Below, piece by piece: positions 18,084 through 26,109 of a stretch of DNA of 34,837 bases. The stretch comes from an uncultured Muribaculaceae bacterium (GTDB lineage Bacteria > Bacteroidota > Bacteroidia > Bacteroidales > Muribaculaceae), in NCBI GenBank assembly GCA_944321715.1, contig CALUMJ010000028.1:1-34837 (forward strand), written 5' to 3'. Within the stretch, counting starts at the first letter, position 1. Each line of letters begins with the position of its first letter. Under the pieces are notes generated by a model. That model did not search any database and was not told the DNA's origin. It was given only the letters and a program-made list of their open reading frames with translations. The translations under genes were made by a program, and so were the position numbers.

Positions 18084-18590
18084 TTACTTTATACCCAACT
18101 TTGCCTTAACTTGTGGAGTAACATCTTCGGCACCGGTTCCCGTATATACTACGCACGGAATCGACAGGTCGTAAATGAATGTATATCCACCTTCAGCGCC
18201 TACAGCCTGTATGGCTTGCTGGATTTTTTCGGTGATTGGAGCAAGCAGAGTTTCTTGTTGCTTCTGCAAGTCCTGAGATGCCATTTGCTGGAAATTCTGT
18301 ATCTTTTGCTGGTTTTCTTGCAACTCCTGCATACGGCGGTCTTTGATTGACTGTGGGGTATCGGCTGCCAATTCTTGGAATTCCTTGTACTTCTTCTCAA
18401 ACTCGTTTTGCAAGTTGGTAAATTCGGTCTGGTATTTTTCCGATACCGTTTGCAACGTAGCTTCAGCAGTAGCCTTTTCTGGCATCAGGTTGAAAATCTC
18501 TTGAGAATTTACAGTGCCGAATTTCATCGTTTGTGCAGCTATGCACATAGGGAGAGCCACCAAGGCAGCCAATAATAATCTTTTTATCAT
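18084..18590 (-). CDS. ompH: OmpH/Skp family periplasmic chaperone
   Basis: A 168-aa secreted protein with signal peptide IKRLLLAALVALPMCIAAQ. The mature part starts MKFGTVNSQEIFNLMPE, then a long Gln/Glu/Lys-rich coiled coil at about 45-125 (the Skp tentacle), and ends with IQQAIQAVGAEGGYTFIYDLS, the small beta-domain that trimerises. Skp-type proteins hold unfolded outer-membrane proteins in the periplasm. A second paralogue lies just upstream, and each has its own promoter. In many Bacteroidales such pairs follow bamA, which is not in this window. Confidence 0.92.
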   Translation of the reverse strand: MIKRLLLAALVALPMCIAAQTMKFGTVNSQEIFNLMPEKATAEATLQTVSEKYQTEFTNLQNEFEKKYKEFQELAADTPQSIKDRRMQELQENQQKIQNFQQMASQDLQKQQETLLAPITEKIQQAIQAVGAEGGYTFIYDLSIPCVVYTGTGAEDVTPQVKAKLGIK

Positions 18591-18645
18591 CTTTATTTAA
18601 GTTTTTGTTTCTTTCCTGTGGATTAGCGTGTCAACAATTCACGCT

Positions 18646-18678
18646 GCAAAAATAACAAACTGTTTTGTTTTTCACAAA
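18646..18678 (-). promoter_or_regulatory. Promoter of the downstream OmpH gene (TTTG-N20-TATTTTTGC)
   Basis: On the minus strand, TTTG (18678-18675), 20 nt, then TATTTTTGC (18654-18646). It lies between the two OmpH genes, so the downstream copy need not depend on read-through. Confidence 0.75.
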
Positions 18679-18709
18679 TATATTTGTTCTCTAACTGTGA
18701 TACACTCGA

Positions 18710-19225
18710 CTATTTACCATAGCCGAGCTTAGTGAGCACCTCGTTGCTTATGTCGATGCGGGGCGAGGCAAAAACTATGCTTTGCGACGAGGCACGGTCG
18801 AATATAACTTGGTAACCGCGCTCCTCGCTTACTTTCTTTATGGCGGCATACACGTCGTCCTGTATCGGCTTGATGAGCGATTGACGCTTTTGGAACAATT
18901 CGCCTTCGGGCCCGAAGTATTTATACCGCAGCTCGGTCACTTCCTTTTCCTTGGCGACGATTTCACTTTCCTTGGTCTTTTTTTGCTCGTCGGTGAGGAA
19001 CACCATGTCGCTTTGGTAGTTCTTATACATCGTTTCGGCTTCTTTTGCCAAGTCGTCAACCTCTTTCTGCCAACGGAGCGACACTTGGTTAAGCTGCTCG
19101 TTTGCCATCTCGTATGCTGGAATATTTTTCAATATATATTCCATGTCAACAAGGGCGAATTTCTGCGCCATTGCGCCTAAGCCGCACATCATGACGAGTG
19201 CAAATGCTATCAAAATTTTTTTCAT
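18710..19225 (-). CDS. ompH: OmpH/Skp family periplasmic chaperone, second copy
   Basis: The chosen ATG at 19225 gives 171 aa beginning KKILIAFALVMMCGLGAMAQ, a clear signal peptide; an in-frame start at 19279 would add 18 polar, Cys-rich residues ahead of it and is unlikely. The mature protein has FALVDMEYILKNIPAYE, a coiled coil at about 45-115 rich in Lys/Glu, then PIQDDVYAAIKKVSEERGYQVIFDRASS, the conserved Skp end. It is clearly paralogous to the gene at 18084-18590 but diverged. Same inferred role in outer-membrane protein delivery. Confidence 0.92.
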   Translation of the reverse strand: MKKILIAFALVMMCGLGAMAQKFALVDMEYILKNIPAYEMANEQLNQVSLRWQKEVDDLAKEAETMYKNYQSDMVFLTDEQKKTKESEIVAKEKEVTELRYKYFGPEGELFQKRQSLIKPIQDDVYAAIKKVSEERGYQVIFDRASSQSIVFASPRIDISNEVLTKLGYGK

Positions 19226-19305
19226 AACGATAACGATTGTTTTCTTAAATATCTCACGACACCTTGTACATGGCCACATCGGTGTCTATTTTCCTCTTTT
19301 TGACA

Positions 19306-19338
19306 CAAAAATAATGTATTGGTTTATTCGGTAGTCAA
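19306..19338 (-). promoter_or_regulatory. Promoter of the upstream OmpH gene (TTG-N22-TATTTTTG)
   Basis: TATTTTTG on the minus strand at 19313-19306 is a perfect -7 box. The nearest -33 candidate, TTG at 19338-19336, has a slightly long 22-nt spacer. Confidence 0.5.
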
Positions 19339-19376
19339 CCATTTAATGATAATTCCACAATTTTCACGTTTTTACA

Positions 19377-20189
19377 TCATAGTTGGCTGCTTTCGGCCGC
19401 CACTCCCACATACTTGTCACCGATGCCGATGCCGAAAAGCGCGAAATCATAGACTACGGGGTCGGCTGGGCGCATCATGCGCAGCACATCGGTTAGCTCC
19501 ATCACTGTGCGGCGGTCATTGGCGCGCCGCTGCACCATGTGCAATGCCCGGGCAGTGTCGCCCACATGCACATCGAGTGGAATAAATAGCTGACTCGGCT
19601 TGATGCACGTCCACAGACCCATATCGACGATTCCGTCGTCGCGAACAAGCCAGCGCAATGCCATGTTGATGCGTTTCAGTGCCGTAGTGGCAAGATTCGA
19701 CGGCAGGCACCGCGAGTTTGGCACACCACCGTTGGCTGAGGCAAACTGCTGCTGCATGAGCTCGACCAGATGCCATGCCGGAGCTTCGCTGTCGCCTACC
19801 GCATGACGCGCCGCAAAATCATGCAACGAACCATATTGCCCGATTATCTTCCTGAATCCGCGCAACATATACTTGAAGTCACGGACAAAGAATGTGCGAT
19901 GTATGTTCAACTCATCGGGAATCTCCTCGTAGGCCTCGTCCATGACATATTCAAGTGGTGAATTATCCATCATGGCAAGCATTTTCTCACAATTGTTACA
20001 TATCATCTTGCGGTTTCCCCATGCAATAGTCGCCGAAAGGAACGACACCAGTTCCACGTCCTGCAACCGTTCAAATCTCCGTGGAAACTGTACAGGGTCG
20101 TTGGCAATGAACCCGACATTGTTAATTCGCGCCACCTCGGCATCGAGGAAATCGCGCAATCGCCTGAAATCTTCGCTATTTTGTTCCAT
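19377..20189 (-). CDS. TIGR02757/DUF2400 family protein of unknown function
   Basis: A 270-aa soluble protein, no signal peptide or membrane segment. It shows the family's features: FIANDPVQFPRRF, SATIAWGNRKMICNNCEKML, KRINMALRWLVRDDGIVDMGLWTCIKPSQLFIPLDVHVG, and the C-terminal PVVYDFALFGIG. The helical layout with RWLVRDDG...LFIPLDVHVG recalls helix-hairpin-helix DNA glycosylases, but no activity is established for this family. It starts 2 bp after the stop of the small membrane protein gene, so the two form an operon. Confidence 0.85.
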   Translation of the reverse strand: MEQNSEDFRRLRDFLDAEVARINNVGFIANDPVQFPRRFERLQDVELVSFLSATIAWGNRKMICNNCEKMLAMMDNSPLEYVMDEAYEEIPDELNIHRTFFVRDFKYMLRGFRKIIGQYGSLHDFAARHAVGDSEAPAWHLVELMQQQFASANGGVPNSRCLPSNLATTALKRINMALRWLVRDDGIVDMGLWTCIKPSQLFIPLDVHVGDTARALHMVQRRANDRRTVMELTDVLRMMRPADPVVYDFALFGIGIGDKYVGVAAESSQL

Positions 20190-20191
20190 GA

Positions 20192-20455
20192 TTATTCACT
20201 TTTAAGACCTTTGCGCCAGGTTGCCAACTGCAACTTCAGCCGACGCAGTCCATTGGCTCCGAGTATCGTCAGTCCGCCATACTGCGCGGTCTTGGCAAGG
20301 CCGAAAAGCACCACCCACAGTGCGCCTTTCACCTCGGCACTTATAGGTAGCATGAATTGCGCAGCCGACAATGCATAGAGCGGCACACATGCCGCCAGCA
20401 CCACCACGCCTGTGCGGAACGAAAGCCCCGAAAGCCACTTCTTGATTTTTTCCAT
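20192..20455 (-). CDS. Small conserved membrane protein, function unknown
   Basis: An 87-aa protein with a basic N-terminus (EKIKKWLSGLSFRTG) and two hydrophobic segments, about residues 16-38 and 45-62, followed by a basic amphipathic tail (LRRLKLQLATWRKGLKSE). The topology suggests a hairpin in the inner membrane with both ends in the cytoplasm. It looks like a Bacteroidales family without an assigned role. It is translated ahead of the TIGR02757 gene with a 2-bp gap. The promoter -7 box ends only 4 nt before the ATG, so the mRNA may be leaderless. Confidence 0.7.
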   Translation of the reverse strand: MEKIKKWLSGLSFRTGVVVLAACVPLYALSAAQFMLPISAEVKGALWVVLFGLAKTAQYGGLTILGANGLRRLKLQLATWRKGLKSE

Positions 20456-20459
20456 GCGC

Positions 20460-20467
20460 CAAAGTTA
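20460..20467 (-). promoter_or_regulatory. -7 promoter box of a probably leaderless transcript
   Basis: TAACTTTG on the minus strand is followed by GCGC and then the ATG at 20455. Bacteroidetes transcription starts typically lie 4-8 nt after this box, that is at or inside the start codon. The -33 region is only a T-run. Confidence 0.45.
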
Positions 20468-20694
20468 ACAACAATCACCCGTATAAAAAAATCCCCCACC
20501 GCCAGCGACCACACCAAAATCTCATAATACCAATCATTCTCATTATAGTTAGAAACAACACCACGGACTGCTATACACCTCTTTCATGTGATGCGGCCAC
20601 TTGGTGCAGCAAAGTCACCACTGTAACAACCTTAGAATTACCTCTTAAACAACAAAAAGAACATTAGATTTACTCCACAAAAGCATGGCTGCCA

Positions 20695-20725
20695 TTGGGG
20701 TGTCGGGCATTTTTTATAATTTTGC
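20695..20725 (+). promoter_or_regulatory. Promoter of the HAD-ribF-upp unit (TTG-N19-TAATTTTGC)
   Basis: TTG at 20695-20697, a 19-nt spacer and TAATTTTGC at 20717-20725; the ATG is 26 bp downstream. The gene-free interval 20468-20694 shows nothing else recognisable. Confidence 0.65.
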
Positions 20726-20750
20726 AAAAATATTTAGGTATTCTACAATT

Positions 20751-21386
20751 ATGATTAAAAATCTCCTCTTCGACCTCGGCGGCGTAATCATGGATATAAA
20801 GCGCGAGCGATGCGTCGATGCACTGACAAGGATAGGCGTAACGAATGCCAACGAAATGCTGGGGCTGTATGTCCAATCGGGCGATTTCCTGAACCTTGAG
20901 AACGGCTCAATCACAGCCGACGAGTTCCGCAACTCAATCCGTGCCAACATAAAAAACGGCAACAACGTGAGCGACAATGAAATAGACAATGCACTCAACG
21001 CTTTTCTCGTGGGCATCCCTCTGCACAGGCTTGCCGCACTGCGCAAGTTGCGCCAGCACTATAAAATCTACTTGTTGTCAAACACCAACCCAATCATGTA
21101 TTACAGTGAGATAGCCCGCCAGTTCACGCAAGAGGGCATGACCATCGACGACTATTTCGACGGACAGGTGGTATCGTTCCTCGCACACAGCAACAAGCCC
21201 GAACGCAAGATTTTTGAATATGCAATCGCACATCTCGGTATCGTTCCGGCCGAGACGCTTTTCATAGACGACTCACAAAGCAATCTCGATGCCGCCGCGC
21301 AAATGGGCTTCGACACCGCATTGGTTCCTCCGGGCACTGAATTTGAAGAAATACTTACACACCGACTGCCGGCAAACGAGAAATAG
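20751..21386 (+). CDS. HAD superfamily (class IA, YihX-like) phosphatase
   Basis: The ATG at 20751 gives 211 aa starting MIKNLLFDLGGVIMDI; a longer frame from 20685 would run through the promoter and is rejected. Motif I is FDLGGV, motif II LLSNTNP, and motifs III/IV are around NKPERKIFEYAI and ETLFIDDSQSNLDAAAQMGF. The cap is the small helical type of class IA. Such enzymes dephosphorylate sugar phosphates or related small molecules; the substrate cannot be read from sequence. It precedes ribF by 3 bp, so a role in flavin or nucleotide phosphate metabolism is conceivable but unproven. Confidence 0.88.
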   Translation: MIKNLLFDLGGVIMDIKRERCVDALTRIGVTNANEMLGLYVQSGDFLNLENGSITADEFRNSIRANIKNGNNVSDNEIDNALNAFLVGIPLHRLAALRKLRQHYKIYLLSNTNPIMYYSEIARQFTQEGMTIDDYFDGQVVSFLAHSNKPERKIFEYAIAHLGIVPAETLFIDDSQSNLDAAAQMGFDTALVPPGTEFEEILTHRLPANEK

Positions 21387-21389
21387 GCA

Positions 21390-22322
21390 ATGCAAGTAGT
21401 CACGCAACCGCATATTATCCCACCGGCAAGCACGGCTGCGACTATCGGAATGTTCGACGGCCTGCACCTCGGCCATGCAATGCTCATCGGCAAGCTCAAC
21501 GACACAGCCCGCGCCAAAGGACTGAAATCTACCGTCATCACATTCCGAACCCACCCACAAAAGGTGCTGCGCCCCGACACCGACTTGCAGATGCTCATGA
21601 CACTTGACGACAGGCTACAAGCCATAGGGAATACCGGCGTGGACTACGTGGTACTCATGGACTTCGACTTGCAGCTTGCGCAGCTCGATTCTCGCAGCTA
21701 CATACGCCTAATCCGCGACAATTATGGTGTGGCAACACTCGTCACAGGGTTCAACCACCGTTTCGGCCACAATAGGCAAGAAGGCTTCAACGAATACCGA
21801 CGCCACGGTGCAGAATTGGGTGTGGAACTACTCCAAGCCGATGAATACCACGGGCCATACAGCCCCGTCAGCTCGTCGATTATACGCCGCCTCATCGCGG
21901 CAGGGAAAGTTGACGATGCTGCCCTGTGCCTTGGGCACCCTTTCATACTGCGAGGCATCGTACAACACGGCTTTGAAGTGGGTCGTGAAATAGGATTCCC
22001 CACAGCCAACATAGGCAATATCGACCCTACAGTGATAATTCCACACCGTGGCGCATACGCCGTGAGAGTGCACGTCGGCAATATCGCAAAGCCGCTTGGT
22101 GGCATGGCCAACATAGGTGTACGTCCCACAGTAGGCACCGGAGGCTACCGTCAAAGCATCGAGGTACACATTTTCGACTTCTCGGGCGACATTTACGGAC
22201 AACCGATAACTGTGGAATTTGTACGTTTCCTACGCACCGAGCGCAAAATGGTATCGCTCGAAGAACTCAAAGCTCAGTTGCACGACGACCGCGCACGCTC
22301 ATTGCAAATTCTTAACGCATAG
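21390..22322 (+). CDS. ribF: Bifunctional riboflavin kinase / FAD synthetase
   Basis: A 310-aa enzyme making FMN and FAD from riboflavin. The N-terminal adenylyltransferase domain (about 1-180) has GMFDGLHLGHAML, the HxGH nucleotide-binding motif, and VTGFNHRFGHNRQEG and SSSIIRRLI. The C-terminal flavokinase domain (about 185-305) has RGIVQHGFEVGREIGFPTAN, the PTAN motif, and GMANIGVRPTV. The length is standard. It starts 3 bp after the HAD gene and ends 17 bp before upp. No FMN riboswitch-like leader was seen. Confidence 0.97.
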   Translation: MQVVTQPHIIPPASTAATIGMFDGLHLGHAMLIGKLNDTARAKGLKSTVITFRTHPQKVLRPDTDLQMLMTLDDRLQAIGNTGVDYVVLMDFDLQLAQLDSRSYIRLIRDNYGVATLVTGFNHRFGHNRQEGFNEYRRHGAELGVELLQADEYHGPYSPVSSSIIRRLIAAGKVDDAALCLGHPFILRGIVQHGFEVGREIGFPTANIGNIDPTVIIPHRGAYAVRVHVGNIAKPLGGMANIGVRPTVGTGGYRQSIEVHIFDFSGDIYGQPITVEFVRFLRTERKMVSLEELKAQLHDDRARSLQILNA

Positions 22323-22339
22323 ACTAAAAACAGCATAAC

Positions 22340-22993
22340 ATGGAAATAATCAACTTTGACAAGAGAAACTCGCTTGTGAGCCAATTCATGATGGAATTGC
22401 GCGGCGTGAACATACAATCAGACACGATGCGCTTCCGCCGCAACCTTGCAAGAATAGGCGAAATCATGGCTTACGAAATATCGCAGCGGCTAAACTACAC
22501 AGCCGTTGACACCACCACCCCACTCGGCACTGCGCAATGCCACACAATTGCCGACAGCGTGGTGCTTGCCACAATATTGCGCGCTGGCATACCGTTCCAC
22601 GAGGGCTTCCTTAACTACTTCGACAACGCCGAAAACGCTTTTGTGAGTGCATACCGCAAATACAAACCAGGCAGTGACATATTCGATATCCACATCGAGT
22701 ACATCGCCAGCCCCCGCATTACAGGCAAGACTGTAATAATCGCCGACCCGATGCTTGCCACAGGGTCTTCGATGGAACTCGCTTACCAAGCCTTGTTGAC
22801 CAAAGGGAAACCAGCCTGCCTGCACCTCGCTGCCGTCATCGCTTCGCAGCAAGCCATCGACATGGTACAAAAGCATTTCCCCGACAACACTACGGTGTGG
22901 GTGGGAGCAATCGACCCGTCGCTAAACCCGCACTCCTACATCGTGCCGGGATTGGGCGATGCCGGCGACCTCGCCTACGGCGACAAGGAATGA
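22340..22993 (+). CDS. upp: Uracil phosphoribosyltransferase
   Basis: A 217-aa type I phosphoribosyltransferase converting uracil and PRPP to UMP in pyrimidine salvage. Visible marks are TILRAGIPFHEGFLNYF, the PRPP loop IIADPMLATGSSM, and the uracil-binding C-terminal region DPSLNPHSYIVPGLGDAGDLAYG. It is the last gene of the HAD-ribF-upp unit. Its stop is only 5 bp from the stop of the convergent ldcA gene, with just a 6-bp GACAAG/CTTGTC hairpin at the junction. Confidence 0.96.
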   Translation: MEIINFDKRNSLVSQFMMELRGVNIQSDTMRFRRNLARIGEIMAYEISQRLNYTAVDTTTPLGTAQCHTIADSVVLATILRAGIPFHEGFLNYFDNAENAFVSAYRKYKPGSDIFDIHIEYIASPRITGKTVIIADPMLATGSSMELAYQALLTKGKPACLHLAAVIASQQAIDMVQKHFPDNTTVWVGAIDPSLNPHSYIVPGLGDAGDLAYGDKE

Positions 22994-22998
22994 GCTTG

Positions 22999-23913
22999 TC
23001 ACTCCATGTGGCACAATTTCACTGCCGACGATGTGACCGACAGCCTCACCGTCGCTCCCTCGACAAGTGGGCGATTATCATCAACATGGCCAATGGGAAA
23101 ATTCATGGCGACAGGATAGCCGTATGGTTCCACCATGCGGGCAAGCATTTGCTCCATAGTCTGGCCATTGCGGTCGGGAGAGTGGTAATTGGTGAACCGC
23201 CCGACAACAAGTCCGCGCAGACTTGCAAGCACCCCATTCAACCTGAGTGTGTGCAACATTCGCTCCACACGGTATATTTCTTCGCCTATATCTTCGATGA
23301 AAAGTATGCACCCGGGCTTTAAGACATCGTAAGGTGTGGAAATAAGCCCACTAAGCACGGCAAGGTTGCCGCCAACCAGCCTACCTGTGGCATCTCCGCA
23401 ACGGTTGAGCCGATGTGGCTCTACATCATATTGCGGCAACCTACCTTGCAACACATCGAGCAGCAACTGGCTGCATGGGTCGTCGGCTCCACGCTCGGCC
23501 AGCAACTTAGCCATCGACGCATGGATGCTGGCAATACCGACACTCGACAATGCGGCATGTATAACCGATATGTCGCTGAATCCAATCACCCACTTGGGGT
23601 TATCAAGCATCAAGCGCAAGTCCAATTGTGGCAACAATTGCACTGCCCCATAACCGCCACGGCTGCACAAAATGGCCCGCACCGACGGTTCGCTGGCAGC
23701 CCACTGCCAGTCGGCGAGCCGCTGGTCCACCGTACCGCTGTAACTGCCCCATCGCCCCTTGCAATGCGGCGTGACTACTGGTTCAAAGCCCCACTGGCGC
23801 AATGCGGCAGCAGCACCATCGACGCGCAACGGGTCGATATACGACGACGGCGACAAAATTGCCACTTTGTCGCCGTGCTTTAAAGAAACTGGAAATATCA
23901 TTCTGCTTTTCAC
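22999..23913 (-). CDS. ldcA: LD-carboxypeptidase (peptidase S66)
   Basis: A 304-aa serine peptidase of the MccF/LdcA family that removes the terminal D-Ala from murein tetrapeptides during recycling. It shows [27 protein letters not shown], the nucleophile Ser in [38 protein letters not shown] (catalytic Glu) and [12 protein letters not shown] (catalytic His). No signal peptide, consistent with a cytoplasmic enzyme. A GTG at 23913 overlaps the metG stop as GTGA; an ATG at 23901 is an alternative start. Either way it is coupled to metG. Confidence 0.92.
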   Translation of the reverse strand: MKSRMIFPVSLKHGDKVAILSPSSYIDPLRVDGAAAALRQWGFEPVVTPHCKGRWGSYSGTVDQRLADWQWAASEPSVRAILCSRGGYGAVQLLPQLDLRLMLDNPKWVIGFSDISVIHAALSSVGIASIHASMAKLLAERGADDPCSQLLLDVLQGRLPQYDVEPHRLNRCGDATGRLVGGNLAVLSGLISTPYDVLKPGCILFIEDIGEEIYRVERMLHTLRLNGVLASLRGLVVGRFTNYHSPDRNGQTMEQMLARMVEPYGYPVAMNFPIGHVDDNRPLVEGATVRLSVTSSAVKLCHME

Positions 23914-25949
23914 TTAACTTGGCAGCCTGGCTTCACTTCGCCCTGCGGGCCTATTACCACCAGACGGCCTCCGGCATCCTCGGCACTCAGTATCATGCCC
24001 TGAGATTCCACCCCTTTGAGCTTGCGCGGCTCAAGGTTGGCAATGAAGCATACCTCCTTGCCAACGAGGTCTTCGGGCTTGTAATACTTGGCTATGCCGC
24101 TCACGATGGTTCGTCCGCCCAATCCATCATCAATCTTAAACTGGAGCAATTTGTCCGACTTTGGTACTTTTTGGCATTCAAGCACACGGCCCACGCGTAT
24201 GTCGAGCTTAGCGAAATCTTCTATTTTCACAGGCTCGGCAACAGGCTCGGCTTGGAAATTCTTTATGATATTTTCTTGCCTTATTCGTTCCAATCGTTCG
24301 ATTTGGGCATTGATTGCCGCATCTTCGATTTTCTCGAACAGCAACTCGGGCTTCTCCACATGGTTGCCCACGGCCAGGATGTCGATGCTGCCGAGCTTGT
24401 TCCAGTCGGCACACTCCATGTTGAGCATCTTGCGCAACTTGGCTGCCGAGAATGGCAAGAACGGCTCAAATGCTATGGCAAGGTTGGCAGTGATTTGCAT
24501 GGCAAGGTTCAGAATCGTGGACACACGCTCCATGTCGGTCTTGGCCAACTTCCACGGCTCGGTGTCGGCAAGGTATTTGTTACCTATACGTGCCAAGTTC
24601 ATGGCTTCGCGCAATGCATCGCGGAAACGGAAGTGTTCAATGTCATCGCCAAGCGTGTCTTTCACATTCTTGAACTCGTCGAGTGTCTGGCGGTCATAGT
24701 CATTCAGTTCGCCAAGTGCAGGTATCACGCCGTCGAAATACTTGTGGGTCAACACCATCGACCGGTTCACGAAATTACCCAATATTGCTACAAGCTCGTT
24801 GTTGTTGCGAGCCTGAAAATCTTTCCAAGTGAAATCGTTGTCCTTGGTTTCGGGGGCGTTGGCTGTCAACACATACCGCAACACATCTTGCTTGCCAGGA
24901 AAGTCAACAAGGTATTCATGAAGCCACACGGCCCAGTTGCGCGACGTGGAAATCTTGTCGCCTTCGAGGTTCAGGAACTCGTTGGCCGGAACATTCTCGG
25001 GCAACTGGTACGACCCTTCGGCCATCAGCATTGCCGGGAATACGATGCAGTGGAACACGATGTTGTCCTTCCCGATGAAGTGTATAATGCGTGTGTCGTC
25101 GCGTTTCCAATACTCTTCCCAGCGGTCGGGAAGCAGCTCCTTGGTATTGGATATATAACCGATAGGTGCGTCAAACCACACATACAGCACCTTACCTTCG
25201 GCACCCTCGACAGGCACAGGCACACCCCAATCGAGGTCGCGGCTCACGGCACGCGGTTGCAACCCAAGGTCGAGCCACGACTTGCACTGCCCATACACAT
25301 TTGGCTTCCATTCCTTGTGTTCCTCAAGTATCCATTTGCGCAATGCCGGCTCCCACTTGTCGAGCGGCAAATACCAGTGCTTGGTTTCTTTTTTCACTAA
25401 CTTGGTACCGCCGATTGTCGAACGAGGGTCAATAAGTTCGTCGGCGCTGAGCGAAGTGCCGCATTTCTCGCATTGGTCGCCGTATGCACGGTCATAGCCG
25501 CACCTTGGGCATGTACCCATGATATAACGGTCGGCAAGAAATTGCCCGGCTTCCTCGTCATAGAATTGCATCGAAGTCTTTTCGATAAACTCGCCCTTGT
25601 CGTACAGGGTGCGGAAAAAGTCGCTTGCCGTCTGGCAATGTATCTTGCTTGTAGTGCGAGAATAAATGTCAAACGAGATTCCAAGCTCCTCAAACGACTT
25701 CTTGATTATATTATGGTAACGGTCAACAACATCTTGCGGCGACACGCCCTCTTTGCGTGCCTTGAGTGTGATGGGCACTCCATGCTCGTCGCTGCCGCCT
25801 ATCATTATCACGTCCTCGCCCTTCATTCGCAAATAACGCGTATAAATGTCGGCAGGAACATACACTCCTGCAAGGTGCCCTATGTGGACGGGGCCATTGG
25901 CGTATGGCAACGCCGTAGTGACGAGTGTTCGTGCAAATTTCTTCTCCAT
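23910..25949 (-). CDS. metG: Methionyl-tRNA synthetase
   Basis: A 679-aa class I synthetase charging tRNA-Met. It has HIGH at residues 22-25 ([11 protein letters not shown]), a zinc knuckle CPRCG...CEKCG at about 146-163, and KISTS in place of KMSKS ([10 protein letters not shown]), as in other Bacteroidales MetG. The anticodon-binding helical domain follows. The C-terminal ~105 residues are the EMAPII-like tRNA-binding domain ([20 protein letters not shown]), which also dimerises the enzyme. It has its own promoter and overlaps ldcA by 4 bp at its 3' end. Confidence 0.97.
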   Translation of the reverse strand: MEKKFARTLVTTALPYANGPVHIGHLAGVYVPADIYTRYLRMKGEDVIMIGGSDEHGVPITLKARKEGVSPQDVVDRYHNIIKKSFEELGISFDIYSRTTSKIHCQTASDFFRTLYDKGEFIEKTSMQFYDEEAGQFLADRYIMGTCPRCGYDRAYGDQCEKCGTSLSADELIDPRSTIGGTKLVKKETKHWYLPLDKWEPALRKWILEEHKEWKPNVYGQCKSWLDLGLQPRAVSRDLDWGVPVPVEGAEGKVLYVWFDAPIGYISNTKELLPDRWEEYWKRDDTRIIHFIGKDNIVFHCIVFPAMLMAEGSYQLPENVPANEFLNLEGDKISTSRNWAVWLHEYLVDFPGKQDVLRYVLTANAPETKDNDFTWKDFQARNNNELVAILGNFVNRSMVLTHKYFDGVIPALGELNDYDRQTLDEFKNVKDTLGDDIEHFRFRDALREAMNLARIGNKYLADTEPWKLAKTDMERVSTILNLAMQITANLAIAFEPFLPFSAAKLRKMLNMECADWNKLGSIDILAVGNHVEKPELLFEKIEDAAINAQIERLERIRQENIIKNFQAEPVAEPVKIEDFAKLDIRVGRVLECQKVPKSDKLLQFKIDDGLGGRTIVSGIAKYYKPEDLVGKEVCFIANLEPRKLKGVESQGMILSAEDAGGRLVVIGPQGEVKPGCQVK

Positions 25950-25973
25950 AAATTATCTATATTTACTTTTTGT

Positions 25974-26005
25974 GCAAAATTACAAAATTATCACAATCAC
26001 GGCAA
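25974..26005 (-). promoter_or_regulatory. metG promoter (TTG-N20-TAATTTTGC)
   Basis: On the minus strand, TTG (26005-26003), 20 nt, then TAATTTTGC (25982-25974). A second -7-like TAATTTTG lies directly upstream at 25990-25983. The start codon is 24 bp downstream. Confidence 0.65.
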
Positions 26006-26026
26006 TATCGACGGCATTGCAGCTGC

Positions 26027-26088
26027 AAAAAAAGCGACCCGCAACGGAGCAAACGGGCATCACTGCCCCGCCACCGTGCGGACCGCTT
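26027..26088 (-). terminator. Intrinsic terminator of the AspT-like transporter gene, possibly bidirectional
   Basis: AAGCGACCCGCAACGG (26032-26047) pairs with CCGTGCGGACCGCTT (26074-26088), with a small inner hairpin GGGCA/TGCCC in the loop. The minus strand has seven T after the stem (26033-26027); the plus strand has TTGTATTTTTT. It starts 22 bp past the transporter stop codon. Confidence 0.75.
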
Positions 26089-26109
26089 GTATTTTTTATG
26101 CCGAAATGG

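Noticed and set aside
23802-25400. 532-aa plus-strand frame opposite ldcA and metG
   Set aside because: It lies wholly antisense to ldcA and metG, both recognisable by motif, and shows no domain or promoter of its own.
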